From Nitratidesulfovibrio sp044433065 (lineage in GTDB: Bacteria; Desulfobacterota; Desulfovibrionia; Desulfovibrionales; Desulfovibrionaceae): a stretch of 64,000 bases of DNA. The stretch lies in the NCBI GenBank assembly GCA_044433065.1, contig JAWXUA010000001.1, positions 10,035 through 74,034 of the forward strand. The letters are read 5' to 3'. Every line of letters begins with the position of its first letter. Position 1 is the stretch's first letter. The position numbers and the translations under genes are program-made. The notes under the pieces were generated by a model. The model saw nothing but the letters and a program-made list of their open reading frames with translations. It ran no database searches and was not told the DNA's origin. Shown here piece by piece: positions 57,328 to 64,000 of the stretch.

Positions 57328-57477
57328 GGGTATGTTTCTAAATTCGATCTTTTGCCTTCTGAAGCTTCGTCAAACTCGTTTTTTACTCCAATCGAGTACC
57401 ATAAGAGTACACTCATGTCGTAAAAAGCTCGTTTTCCTCGTCAGAAGAACAAAATCTCTGAATTTAGAAATACACCC
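57328..57477. repeat. Palindromic element, copy B
   Basis: A 150-bp nested inverted repeat just after apbE. Outer arms GGGTATGTTTCTAAATTC and GAATTTAGAAATACACCC match at 16 of 18 positions. Inner motifs TTTTGCCTTCTGA (left) and TTTCCTCGTCAGAA (right) are the same as in copy A. The AAACTCG...TTTTTTAC / GTAAAAAGCTCGTTT arms are imperfect. Confidence 0.75.
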
Positions 57478-57556
57478 TCGTGTGATAAACTAAGGTCAGG
57501 AAGGATTTCCATGCCTCCTCGCTCTTAGGCAATCACATTCTCATGTTTTCAATCTG

Positions 57557-57601
57557 CAAAAGCCCCACTTCGTATCAAAATGATATGAAATGGGGCTTTT
57601 G
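57557..57601. terminator. Bidirectional rho-independent terminator
   Basis: A stem of about 20 bp, CAAAAGCCCCA/TGGGGCTTTTG, extended inward by TTCGTATCA/TGATATGAA. A and T runs on the two sides suit both the Rnf operon and the convergent HdeA-like gene. Confidence 0.93.
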
Positions 57602-57690
57602 CCATGCCCAGTTCATGATAGGCACAAAAAACGGGAGCCGAAGCCCCCGCCCATGCACAAAAGCCGAAGCTCCAATGCGACTATAGCAAT

Positions 57691-57981
57691 TTATTGTAAA
57701 AAGTGGTTAAGCATGTCGCCAATGGTAGCTTCAGGTCGTTCAGCGCACATATTGACAACAAGCTCAGTGAACTGCGTGATGGCATCGCCGCTCATGACCA
57801 CGTCATCAGTCTTTGCGCCAAGATAGCCAGCCATCCAGAAGAGCGCATATGGCAACCCTTCTTCATCAGAAAGAAGCTCTTCACAGGTCATTTCTGTCAT
57901 GCTGAAAGAATCATCAGCCTTAGCAGGATGAACACCAACAAAGAGAGACAAAGCAAGTGCGAGCATGATCAATTTTTTCAT
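57691..57981 (-). CDS. Secreted HdeA-like protein, paralogue 1
   Basis: A 96-residue precursor with a classical signal peptide (MKKLIMLALALSLFVGVHPAKA). The mature part has two cysteines in MTCEELLSDEEG and VVNMCAERPEA, placed as in HdeA/HdeB, the acid-activated periplasmic chaperones that have one disulfide. The middle reads LFWMAGYLGAKTDD. Resemblance is in layout and the TCEE/L motif, so function is inferred. GGAGA lies eight bases before the ATG. The first of three tandem paralogues. Confidence 0.7.
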   Translation of the reverse strand: MKKLIMLALALSLFVGVHPAKADDSFSMTEMTCEELLSDEEGLPYALFWMAGYLGAKTDDVVMSGDAITQFTELVVNMCAERPEATIGDMLNHFLQ

Positions 57982-58060
57982 TCTTCTGTCTCCAAAGTTT
58001 TACGGTTGGCATAATCTTCTAAGCATCTTACATAGCAGCAAAAAATATACAGCACGAGTA

Positions 58061-58095
58061 AAAAAGGCTTTTATGGCACAAACCACAAAAGCCTT
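58061..58095 (-). repeat. Second hairpin after paralogue 2
   Basis: AAGGCTTTT/AAAAGCCTT, followed on the minus strand by TTTTTAC, so it may back up the terminator at 58120-58158. Confidence 0.5.
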
Positions 58096-58119
58096 ACATG
58101 CTGAGGGCATAGGCCCCAC

Positions 58120-58158
58120 AAAAAAGAGCACAAGAACCACAGTCCTTATGCTCTTTCA
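58120..58158 (-). terminator. Rho-independent terminator on the minus strand
   Basis: Read on the minus strand: AAAGAGCATAAG pairs with CTTGTGCTCTTT, followed by TTTT. It lies just beyond the stop of HdeA-like paralogue 2. Confidence 0.8.
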
Positions 58159-58168
58159 AAAAAACATA

Positions 58169-58456
58169 TTACAGCAAAGCTTCCAAAACTTGACCAACAG
58201 TTGCGTCAGGCTTTTCTTGGCACATGGCAGCAACAGTTTCGGTGAGTTGGGTCATGATTTCGCCACCGATGAAAGGATGGCCAGACTGTGCGCCAAGGTA
58301 ACCAGCCATCCAGAAGATGGAGTATGGGAAGCCTTCGCCGTCAGAAAGAAGCTCATCGCAGGTCAATTCAGTCATGTTGAAAGAGTCGTCAGCGTTAGCG
58401 GTTTGTGCGCCAACAAAAAGGGACAAAGCGAGTGCGAGCATGATGATCTTTTTCAT
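58169..58456 (-). CDS. Secreted HdeA-like protein, paralogue 2
   Basis: A 95-residue precursor, starting at the ATG at 58456 (MKKIIMLALALSLFVGAQTANA signal), with GGAG nine bases upstream; a longer reading frame is not needed. It is closely similar to paralogue 1: LTCDELLSDGEGFPYSIFWMAGYLGAQSG and VAAMCQEKPDATVGQVLE, the same two cysteines. Signal peptides of paralogues 1 and 2 are almost identical, showing a recent duplication. It has its own terminator, so the copies are separately transcribed. Confidence 0.72.
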   Translation of the reverse strand: MKKIIMLALALSLFVGAQTANADDSFNMTELTCDELLSDGEGFPYSIFWMAGYLGAQSGHPFIGGEIMTQLTETVAAMCQEKPDATVGQVLEALL

Positions 58457-58572
58457 AATAATATCTCCATTGGTTAGAAGGGGTGTATTTATTCCACTTT
58501 CGTTGTGCGAAAGCAAATAAGTGGTATGAGTAAAATATACTAGAGATAAAGCTAATATATTTAAACTTTATT

Positions 58573-58863
58573 TTATTCAGACAATGCTTCCATTGCCTGC
58601 ATAATTGTATGATTTGGATACTGTTGACAATACGTTACCATATGCGTAGACAGCTTGGTCATCCAATCAGTACTTACGATAGTATTTTCGGATAAGGCAC
58701 TGCTAAAGCCATCAATCCAAAATAAGGTATAGGTAATATCATCAACATTTTCAATAAATTCTACACAGCTTCGCTGAGCCATGTCGAATTCTACAGCATG
58801 TGCACAAGGAACCGTGCCTACAATTACTATAAAGGCAAAGGCTATCATCAGCATTTTTTTCAT
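58573..58863 (-). CDS. Secreted HdeA-like protein, paralogue 3 (divergent)
   Basis: A 96-residue precursor from the ATG at 58863 (GAGG eight bases upstream). Signal MKKMLMIAFAFIVIVGTVPCAHA, mature SCVEFIENVDDITYTLFWIDGFSSAL, then MVTYCQQYPNHTIMQAMEAL. Both cysteines are kept, but identity to the other two is much lower. It is A+T-richer than its neighbours. Confidence 0.65.
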   Translation of the reverse strand: MKKMLMIAFAFIVIVGTVPCAHAVEFDMAQRSCVEFIENVDDITYTLFWIDGFSSALSENTIVSTDWMTKLSTHMVTYCQQYPNHTIMQAMEALSE

Positions 58864-59116
58864 GATAAAAACCTCAAAATGAACACTGTACACGTTTGCT
58901 CTTAGAAATTCATTACATAAATTGTTTACAATAGCAAGTAATTTCTAAGACATTGTATGCACTACGAGTATTAATAGATATATGTTGTTTACAATAATTT
59001 ATTGCGCACGTTATACTGTATTTATGCAGTATGGGAGAGCAATAAGAAAAAATAAGACAAATACATATCTATGTGAATACTAGACAGTACTGTAGTCACA
59101 TAGCGTACACTAAGCC

Positions 59117-59647
59117 TTATTTGCTCAAGAAAACACCCTCTTTGCCATCCCGTTCCGCAAGAAAAACATCCACATGCTCCACACGTGACGTATTAATGGT
59201 ACGGCCCACATAATCAGCATGGATAGGGAGTTCACGGTGTCCTCTGTCAACAAGTACTAGTAATTCAACACGTTGTGGACGACCATAATCATTTAACGCT
59301 TCCAAGGCCGCACGAATGGTTCGCCCTGAAAACAAAACGTCATCAACAAGCAAAACCTCTGCTCCATCACAATCAATGGGCATGGTTGTTGGCGCAATAG
59401 CAGGCTTACCAGACAAACTTGTCCAGTCGTCACGGTATAAATTGATATCCAAGGCCCCATACTGCACGCTATGGCCGAGGCGTGTTTCAAGGATCGCGCG
59501 CAAACGATGGGCAATGTCAGCCCCACGACGCTGAATACCTACAATGGCTAATTTTTGACAATCACCATGCCGCTCCATAACTTCATAAGCAAGACGCTCC
59601 ATGGAGCGCGAGATATCTTCTGGTTGCATAATTTGTGTAGGTGCCAT
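59117..59647 (-). CDS. pyrR: Bifunctional PyrR: pyrimidine regulator / uracil phosphoribosyltransferase
   Basis: A 176-residue PyrR-family protein. The PRPP loop is EVLLVDDVLFSGRTIRAAL near residues 95-113, preceded by IVGIQRRGADIAHRL and ALDINLYRDDW, and followed by VELLVLVDRGHRELPIHADYVGR. In Bacillus PyrR binds pyr mRNA to attenuate transcription; in other phyla it is mainly a uracil phosphoribosyltransferase. No pyr operon lies nearby. The start MAPTQIM at 59647 is preferred over a longer frame, though its ribosome-binding site is weak. Confidence 0.92.
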   Translation of the reverse strand: MAPTQIMQPEDISRSMERLAYEVMERHGDCQKLAIVGIQRRGADIAHRLRAILETRLGHSVQYGALDINLYRDDWTSLSGKPAIAPTTMPIDCDGAEVLLVDDVLFSGRTIRAALEALNDYGRPQRVELLVLVDRGHRELPIHADYVGRTINTSRVEHVDVFLAERDGKEGVFLSK

Positions 59648-59823
59648 GATAGTATTCCATTGTACGTTATAAGTTATATTGATTATCAATTTTTTATAGT
59701 GTGAAGTCGTTTTTTACCCTTCACAGCGACGACTGCACAGCCTCAAAAACAATTTGCCTTAAAAAGTAATTCTTGGCAATCAGCACAAAGCATGTTACTT
59801 TGTTCACAAGCGATAGGAGAAAA

Positions 59824-60207
59824 ATGATGAATACTAACACTAATAAGCTGAGCAAAGACAATAGTAAACACGTTATCGAGCGCTACGCTCCTCCAGACAA
59901 CCAGATTACGCCTATTTCTATTGATGAAGATGCGCGTGATACCCTTGACCGCTATTTTTACGATAATCCACTGAGCCCCATCCGTATCTATATAACGACT
60001 CAAAGCCCCAAGGGACCCAAGCTAGCCTTAAGGCCTGACGCCCAAACGGAGAAAGACGTCGCTTTTGAAGCCGAAGACTATACCTTCCTCATCAGCCCAC
60101 ACCTCGCCCATCAATTAGGGCATATCCGAATTGCGGCTTACGACATGGGTTTTCAGGTTATTCCAGAGCATCCATTAGGACACAAAAAAAGCCATCCCGA
60201 GGCCTAA
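59824..60207 (+). CDS. HesB/IscA-like paralogue lacking the metal-site cysteine
   Basis: 127 residues from the ATG at 59824, which has AGGAG upstream. After a basic, Asn/Thr-rich N-terminus of about 30 residues, the HesB-like fold is recognisable by alignment to the next two genes: SPIRIYITTQSPKGPKLAL against TPIRIYLAPGGCSGPRLAL, then DYTFLISPHLA and IRIAAYDMGFQVIPEHPLG. The key cysteine is replaced (TTQSPKG) and the Cys-rich tail is missing; no cysteine remains at all. It cannot bind iron-sulfur clusters in the usual way and may be regulatory or structural. First member of a three-gene paralogue group. Confidence 0.68.
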   Translation: MMNTNTNKLSKDNSKHVIERYAPPDNQITPISIDEDARDTLDRYFYDNPLSPIRIYITTQSPKGPKLALRPDAQTEKDVAFEAEDYTFLISPHLAHQLGHIRIAAYDMGFQVIPEHPLGHKKSHPEA

Positions 60208-60494
60208 TTTTCGTATAGAACCACTGTGCCCCAGATGTGGCCTGCAAGCAAAATAGCAAAACGAAGCCATTGAGTATTGTATTTTTTATCGCTCGATGGA
60301 TAGTGAACCTGCGCTCAATGTTTCCGTTTCCTTTGCTCAAGCAGGCTTAGTATAGATGAAATTTATTTATATTTTTAGTAAATATTACAGCTATCTATAC
60401 AAAGAAATTATTTTATATTTTATGCCTTCACCCTGTTGACTCTCATCTGACTGAACTTAACTCCATGGCATCAAAATAAGCTTGGAGGCTCTTC

Positions 60495-60821
60495 ATGTTT
60501 GAAATTACAGAAAGCGCGATGAAAGAACTTGCAGCGTACTTCGCTGATAAAGAAAAAACCCCTATCCGTATTTATCTTGCCCCAGGTGGCTGTAGTGGCC
60601 CACGCCTTGCCCTCGCTTTGGACAACCCCTCTGACGACGATACAAGCTTCACCGAAGGCGATTTCACTTTTTGCATCAACACTGCTCTCTTAGGTGAAAT
60701 CGAATCTGTACGCATAGACATGACCTATATGGGCTTCCAAATCGAACCAGGTAAAGCCCTTGCTGGCTCTGGTGGTGGTTGCTCAGGTTGTGGTAGCTCT
60801 AGCAGCTGCTGCACCCACTAA
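60495..60821 (+). CDS. HesB/IscA-like protein, cysteine form
   Basis: A 108-residue IscA/HesB-family protein. Cys33 in APGGCSGPRL corresponds to the first metal-binding cysteine of the family. The tail GGGCSGCGSSSSCC replaces the usual CGC motif with a Gly/Ser/Cys-rich end. A further Cys lies in FTFCIN. Usual family members carry or transfer Fe or [2Fe-2S]. TTGGAGG precedes the ATG. It is about 70% similar to the selenocysteine form 230 bases downstream and is closed by its own terminator. Confidence 0.88.
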   Translation: MFEITESAMKELAAYFADKEKTPIRIYLAPGGCSGPRLALALDNPSDDDTSFTEGDFTFCINTALLGEIESVRIDMTYMGFQIEPGKALAGSGGGCSGCGSSSSCCTH

Positions 60822-60904
60822 GACTAAGGTTATCCATCCATAACGTGACTTGATTACATGTATAGAGCTTTGTAATTACAAGCCATTAGCTATACAAATA
60901 AAGG

Positions 60905-60935
60905 CGGCCCTTCTTTATCAAGAGGGGTCGTTTTT
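60905..60935 (+). terminator. Rho-independent terminator
   Basis: Ten-bp stem CGGCCCTTCT/AGAGGGGTCG with G-T pairs, then five T. It separates the Cys and Sec forms. Confidence 0.75.
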
Positions 60936-61050
60936 ATGGTGACATAAAATTTATTATCATTTTTCTTGATAATCCCCCTACTCTTCCATTGACAAATGGA
61001 ATGCCTACCCTTAATTTTAGCTCACAGAAATTAACCGTGGAGGATACCCC

Positions 61051-61380
61051 ATGTTTGAAATTACAGAAAGCGCGCTCAAGGAACTTGAGGCGTATTTTGC
61101 TGACAAAGAAAAGACACCTATTCGTATTTATCTCGCTCCCGGTGGCTGAAGCGGCCCCCGCTTGGCATTGGCTCTGGATGAGTCAAACGATGGTGACAAA
61201 GTGTTTACTGAAGGCGATTTCAAGTTCTGCGTTAACGCAGACTTGCTTGCACAAGTTGAATCCGTACGTCTCGACCTCACCTACATGGGTTTCCAGATTG
61301 AACCTGGCAAGCCTTTGGGCGGTGGCGGCTCCAGCTGCGGCGGTTGCGGTAGCTCCAGCAGCTGTTGCACCACCAATTAA
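61051..61380 (+). CDS. HesB-like selenoprotein (TGA at codon 33 read as Sec)
   Basis: A 109-residue HesB/IscA-like protein with one in-frame TGA at 61147-61149. Codon 33 falls exactly where the upstream paralogue has Cys33 (APGG-U-SGPRLALAL). The frame continues to TAA at 61378 with conserved sequence (DLTYMGFQIEPGK, tail SSCGGCGSSSSCC). The differences from the Cys copy downstream of the TGA are largely synonymous, so this part is under protein selection. GTGGAGG lies eight bases before the ATG. HesB-like selenoproteins are a known prokaryotic family, from my recollection of published selenoproteome surveys. A gene caller would split or discard it, for example starting at 61162. Confidence 0.9.
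61150..61186 (+). promoter_or_regulatory. Bacterial SECIS-like element
   Basis: TTGGCTC (61168-61174) pairs with GAGTCAA (61180-61186), a 7-bp stem with one G-U pair around the loop TGGAT. The loop begins 25 bases after the TGA and has G among its first two bases, fitting the bacterial SECIS rules (16-37 bases, early loop G). A second small hairpin AAGCGG/CCGCTT overlaps the TGA. The Cys paralogue has neither. Confidence 0.82.
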
Positions 61381-61403
61381 TCCACGGTACTATATATAGT
61401 AAG

Positions 61404-61434
61404 AACGGCTCTCTTCACAGAGGGCCGTTTTTTT
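61404..61434 (+). terminator. Rho-independent terminator
   Basis: AACGGCTCTCT/AGAGGGCCGTT stem with a short loop, followed by seven T. Closes the selenoprotein gene. Confidence 0.9.
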
Positions 61435-61478
61435 GTTATCAAGACTTTATCAATGGCCATTAGAAAAATGAGATACAT

Positions 61479-61694
61479 ATGACATGTAAAGAAACGGTAA
61501 TTTTAGCCATCAAGTTGGCCCGAAAGCAAAAAGAAGAGCTTGTTGTGGGCTACGATGGCATGCGCTGGGAAATCATGCCTTTAGCGGATGCACGTTCTGA
61601 CAGCCTTTCACCTAGCCTTATTGTCACAGGCCAAGGAATAAAATATCCTGAGGACGAAGACTTGTTTGCTCGCCTTGTGTCTGAGGGGCGATAA
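61479..61694 (+). CDS. Small protein of unknown function (71 residues)
   Basis: A 71-residue, mildly acidic soluble protein starting MTCKETVILAIKLARKQKEEL, then VVGYDGMRWEIMPLADARSDS and YPEDEDLFARLVSEGR. No family recognised. Its base composition fits the core genome; only a weak GAGA precedes the ATG. The DGxRWEIMPLADARSD part looks like a small beta-rich fold. Confidence 0.55.
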   Translation: MTCKETVILAIKLARKQKEELVVGYDGMRWEIMPLADARSDSLSPSLIVTGQGIKYPEDEDLFARLVSEGR

Positions 61695-61756
61695 GGTTCC
61701 TGTAGCGTAAACGTACTAGATTGCATAACTTCATAACACATTTCACTAGGTGTATA

Positions 61757-62188
61757 ATGAAAAAATATATCTTTATTATTGTATTTCTCGTTACTTTAGT
61801 CATGAGTGGCCTTTATTGTGCACCCTACTATGCTGTCAATAAATTACAAAAGTCCGCTATAGAAGGTGATTTTACTACACTGAGTAGCTATGTAGACTAT
61901 GATAAAGTGCGTGCATCATGTGGTGATACAGAGGCATACCAGAATATAATAAGCCCAGAAGGTATTGCACATATCTTACAGCAAAGTATGATTGCGCCGC
62001 AAAGTGCAGATGAACAAGATAGACTTGACATGACCATGGGTTTTTCAGGGGATGATCACTTTATGCTGTCCTTTGAATCTGTTGCACCAGATAGCCATAA
62101 TGAAAAAGTGCATGGCCCCATCATCTTTGTACTAGAAAAAGAAAGTATTTTTCATTGGCATGTCACAGAAATTGTGTTGAGTGACTAA
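61757..62188 (+). CDS. DUF2939-like membrane-anchored protein
   Basis: 143 residues from the ATG at 61757 (AGGTG upstream). An N-terminal signal-anchor (KKYIFIIVFLVTLVMSGLY) is followed by APYYAVNKLQKSAIEGDFTTLSSYVDYDKVRAS, the pattern of the DUF2939 family (a small periplasmic domain with no known function), then a beta-rich remainder. No partner genes are apparent. The N-terminal repeat-like pattern is good; the rest is divergent. Confidence 0.7.
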   Translation: MKKYIFIIVFLVTLVMSGLYCAPYYAVNKLQKSAIEGDFTTLSSYVDYDKVRASCGDTEAYQNIISPEGIAHILQQSMIAPQSADEQDRLDMTMGFSGDDHFMLSFESVAPDSHNEKVHGPIIFVLEKESIFHWHVTEIVLSD

Positions 62189-62417
62189 ATCAGATTATGC
62201 ATTCTGCAATGCAATCAGCCGCTCCTTGTTTTTCTTGTTGAAGATACAAGCATAAGACTACATTCTCAGGCTAGCGTGCCCCTTATTGTCTCCCATCCAG
62301 TTAGATGGGTTTGCATAGCCCATTGACGTATGGTCCTCAAAGATTGCGATGTTAGGTAGCAAGGGGAAAAATACTGTAGGTACATCCTCAAGAAATTATT
62401 TTGAGGGCAATTTTTTC

Positions 62418-62446
62418 TTGCCTCTTTTTTAAAAAAGACATATTGT
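62418..62446 (+). promoter_or_regulatory. Promoter of ssrA
   Basis: TTGCCT and TATTGT with a 17-base spacer. The -10 lies 18 bases before the mature tmRNA 5' end, leaving room for RNase P processing. Confidence 0.55.
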
Positions 62447-62463
62447 TTCTGTTCCCCAAATTT

Positions 62464-62815
62464 GGGGGCGCACTGGTTTCGACGGAGACAGGAAGCCAAA
62501 GTTGCAGGTCGAGGCGCCGCTGGCCTCGTAAAAAGCGGCAACAAAAGTAATTGCTAACGATTACGACTACGCACTGGCTGCTTAATTGACGGCCATGCTG
62601 TATGTGGGGATGCCTGATAACCATGTATAGCACAAACTCATCAGGCTGGTATCAGATGGCGCAATGCACTGACGATACGAGAACATTTGCATTGCTTGTC
62701 AAGGGTTGCCTGTCTAGGGGCGAAATCTGCGACGAGAATTGTACCTAGTCTAAACCTGTAGAAGCTTTGCGTGGAAGGTTTTCGGACGGGGGTTCGATTC
62801 CCCCCGCCTCCACCA
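62464..62815 (+). ncRNA. ssrA: tmRNA (ssrA)
   Basis: A 352-base transfer-messenger RNA that rescues stalled ribosomes and tags their product for proteolysis. The tRNA-like ends pair as GGGGGCG/CGCCTCC, with CACTGGTTTCGACGG after the 5' end and GGTTCGATTCCCCCC in the T-arm, and an encoded CCA end. The tag reading frame at 62553-62585 gives ANDYDYALAA then TAA. The tag ends in the usual LAA degron. It is immediately followed by an integrated element. Confidence 0.95.
62776..62815 (+). other. Probable attachment site at the ssrA 3' end
   Basis: The T-arm and acceptor end of ssrA (GGGGGTTCGATTCCCCCC through CCA) is where many integrative elements recombine. A tyrosine integrase begins 252 bases downstream and points away, so this is probably the left attachment site. 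The second copy, which would mark the other end, is outside the window. Confidence 0.55.
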
Positions 62816-62828
62816 AGCGCATGTTTCA

Positions 62829-62877
62829 ATGAGTCCCATTAAGTTGCTAAACACTTAATGGGACTCATTTTTTTGCC
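62829..62877 (+). terminator. Rho-independent terminator of ssrA
   Basis: Seventeen-bp stem AATGAGTCCCATTAAGT/ACTTAATGGGACTCATT followed by T. It ends ssrA and is either native or brought in by the element. Confidence 0.92.
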
Positions 62878-62926
62878 TTTTAGGTGTTTCAATATGTCGC
62901 ATGATGTTTCAGGGAATCTTGACAAA

Positions 62927-63067
62927 TTTACAGTATATTTTACAGTATTCAGGAATAGCCAAAAGGCGATACTGTAAAATGCCAAAAAAATATTTCTAAG
63001 TACTTGGCTCAACAAATTATCGTAGCATTTTACAGTACGTTCATCTTGTAACTGGAGATACTGTAAA
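62927..63067. promoter_or_regulatory. Five copies of a 9-bp site before the integrase
   Basis: TTTACAGTA occurs at 62927, 62939 and 63029; its complement TACTGTAAA occurs at 62970 and 63059. The last overlaps the first base of the integrase ATG. Such an array suits binding by the integrase, an excisionase or an autorepressor. Confidence 0.7.
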
Positions 63068-64000
63068 TGGGAAAGCTTTCGGACACAAAACTGCGCGCAA
63101 TCAAGGCAATAGGCAAGGCTCAAAGATTTAGCGATGGGGGCAATCTGTATCTTTTTGTGAGTCCTCAGGGGACAATGTCATGGCGCTATGACTATACGAA
63201 TTTAGCGGGGGCACGGCGGACATATACCAGGGCAATATCCTGCTGTCACTCTAGCAGGCGCACGCAAGCGTCATCTTGAGGTTCGTGAACTCCTTGCTCA
63301 AGGAATTGATCCTAGTGCACAAAAAAAGGCTTTGGCATCTGCTATGCGTACTGATAAGGTCGACGCTTTTGAGGCTATAGCACTAGAGTGGTTTGAGGAC
63401 AGAAAATGCGGCAAGGGCAAAGGCAAGAACGCTCGGCCATGGAGCGAATCTCATGCCAAACGTATTTTGGCGCGACTTAACAATGACGTGTTTCCCTATT
63501 TAGGTAAACATAGTGTTGCTGCTATTACAGCCTTGGAAGTGCTTGACGTGCTTCGCCGCATTGAGCAGAGGGGTGCCAATGAAACGGCGCATCGTGTACT
63601 TGATATTTGCTCACAGGTTTTTAGCTTCGCTATCAGTACGGATAGAGCTGAGCGCAATCCTACGGTGGGTATACGTGCAAAGCTTGAACCTGTTGACGTG
63701 AAACATTTTGCAACTATTACAAATCCTAAAGAAATTTCCCTTCTTTTGAAAAACATCGATGGCTACCGCGGTAATCTCGTGGTACGTCTCGCGCTAAAAA
63801 TAGCACCATATGTTTTTGTTCGTCCTAGCGAACTACGTTGCGCACGTTGGGCAGAGTTCAACTTCAGCACTGATGAATGGCATATTCCACCAGAGCGCAT
63901 GAAAATGAGACGTAAGCATATAGTCCCCCTCGCTCCGCAAGTAGTCACACTACTTAGAGAGCTTCATCCGCTTACCGGCCATACTGACTTTCTTTTTCCT
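63067..64000 (+). pseudogene. Tyrosine integrase of an ssrA-inserted element, frameshifted and cut by the window end
   Basis: A phage/island integrase of the DUF4102-type family. The first frame (63067-63228) reads MGKLSDTKLRAIKAIGKAQRFSDGGNLYLFVS, WRYDYTN and GARRTYT, the N-terminal arm-binding domain. The homology then jumps one frame at 63228-63230 (GQYPAVTLAGARKRHLEV onwards) and runs open to the window edge: core-binding domain, then FVRPSELRCARWAEF with the first catalytic Arg. Adding two bases or removing one would restore TYTLGQYP. Without the fix it stops after 70 residues. Either a genuine decayed gene or a sequencing error; the catalytic His-x-x-Arg and Tyr lie past the end. Confidence 0.85.

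Larger units (their letters stand above)
57322..57690. other. Intergenic region after the Rnf operon
   Basis: About 370 bases between apbE and the first HdeA-like gene. It holds palindromic element B and a strong bidirectional terminator. No gene is visible. Confidence 0.7.

Noticed and set aside
61051..61149. Selenoprotein gene as a nonsense-mutated pseudogene
   Set aside because: The TGA falls exactly on the catalytic Cys codon, the downstream frame is conserved with many synonymous changes, and a SECIS-like hairpin follows.
62641..62829. Open frame antisense to the tmRNA 3' end (contains GGGNRTPVRKPS)
   Set aside because: A well-known spurious translation of tRNA-like sequence.
1..64000. 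CRISPR array or insertion sequence
   Set aside because: I saw no regularly spaced repeats of 24-40 bases and no transposase gene on either strand.

Overview
The window looks like a chromosome segment of a Desulfovibrionaceae-type sulfate reducer of moderate G+C. The best evidence is the cluster at 50.2-57.3 kb: a decaheme cytochrome c followed by rnfCDGEAB and apbE, the arrangement known from Desulfovibrio. A HesB-like selenoprotein, an Asp-Tyr-rich tmRNA tag and an ATP-type phosphofructokinase with the PKTIDND loop fit the same group. I cannot name the genus from sequence alone.

Layout. 0-24 kb is ordinary core genome: a partial PSP1/RicT protein, an HD hydrolase, a degenerate GT2-like protein, phosphofructokinase, an AddAB-like helicase-nuclease pair, a nitronate monooxygenase-family protein, a xerC-dprA pair, a polytopic membrane protein, tRNA-Pro(CGG), a 49-residue secreted peptide, a bifunctional RelA/SpoT enzyme with a peptide-binding lipoprotein, and a SWIM-SNF2 helicase. 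24.5-45.8 kb is a visibly A+T-rich Wzx/Wzy-type exopolysaccharide locus. Two genes run forward (STAS protein, flippase) and thirteen run in reverse (initiating sugar transferase, glycosyltransferases, polymerase, Wzc-like co-polymerase, export protein, acetyltransferase). Several members are fused or degenerate. Beyond it lie kdsD, a DMT transporter, a VTT-domain membrane protein and a GT2 enzyme, then the Rnf operon, which couples ferredoxin, NAD and a periplasmic multiheme cytochrome across the membrane.

57.7-62.2 kb holds paralogue groups. Three small secreted HdeA-like proteins lie in tandem on the minus strand. After pyrR come three HesB/IscA-like paralogues on the plus strand: one without the key cysteine, one with Cys33, and one with an in-frame TGA at exactly that codon. 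The TGA is followed by a bacterial SECIS-like hairpin absent from the Cys copy, so it is read as selenocysteine. This Cys-less/Cys/Sec triplet is the most interesting system in the window.

The window ends in ssrA (tmRNA) followed by the edge of an integrated element. A tyrosine integrase gene is broken by a frameshift and truncated by the window end, and five copies of a 9-bp operator-like site precede it. A second undescribed feature is a pair of 127-150 bp palindromic elements placed at or just after the stop codons of two unrelated genes. They share an inner motif, but their outer arms differ while staying self-complementary.
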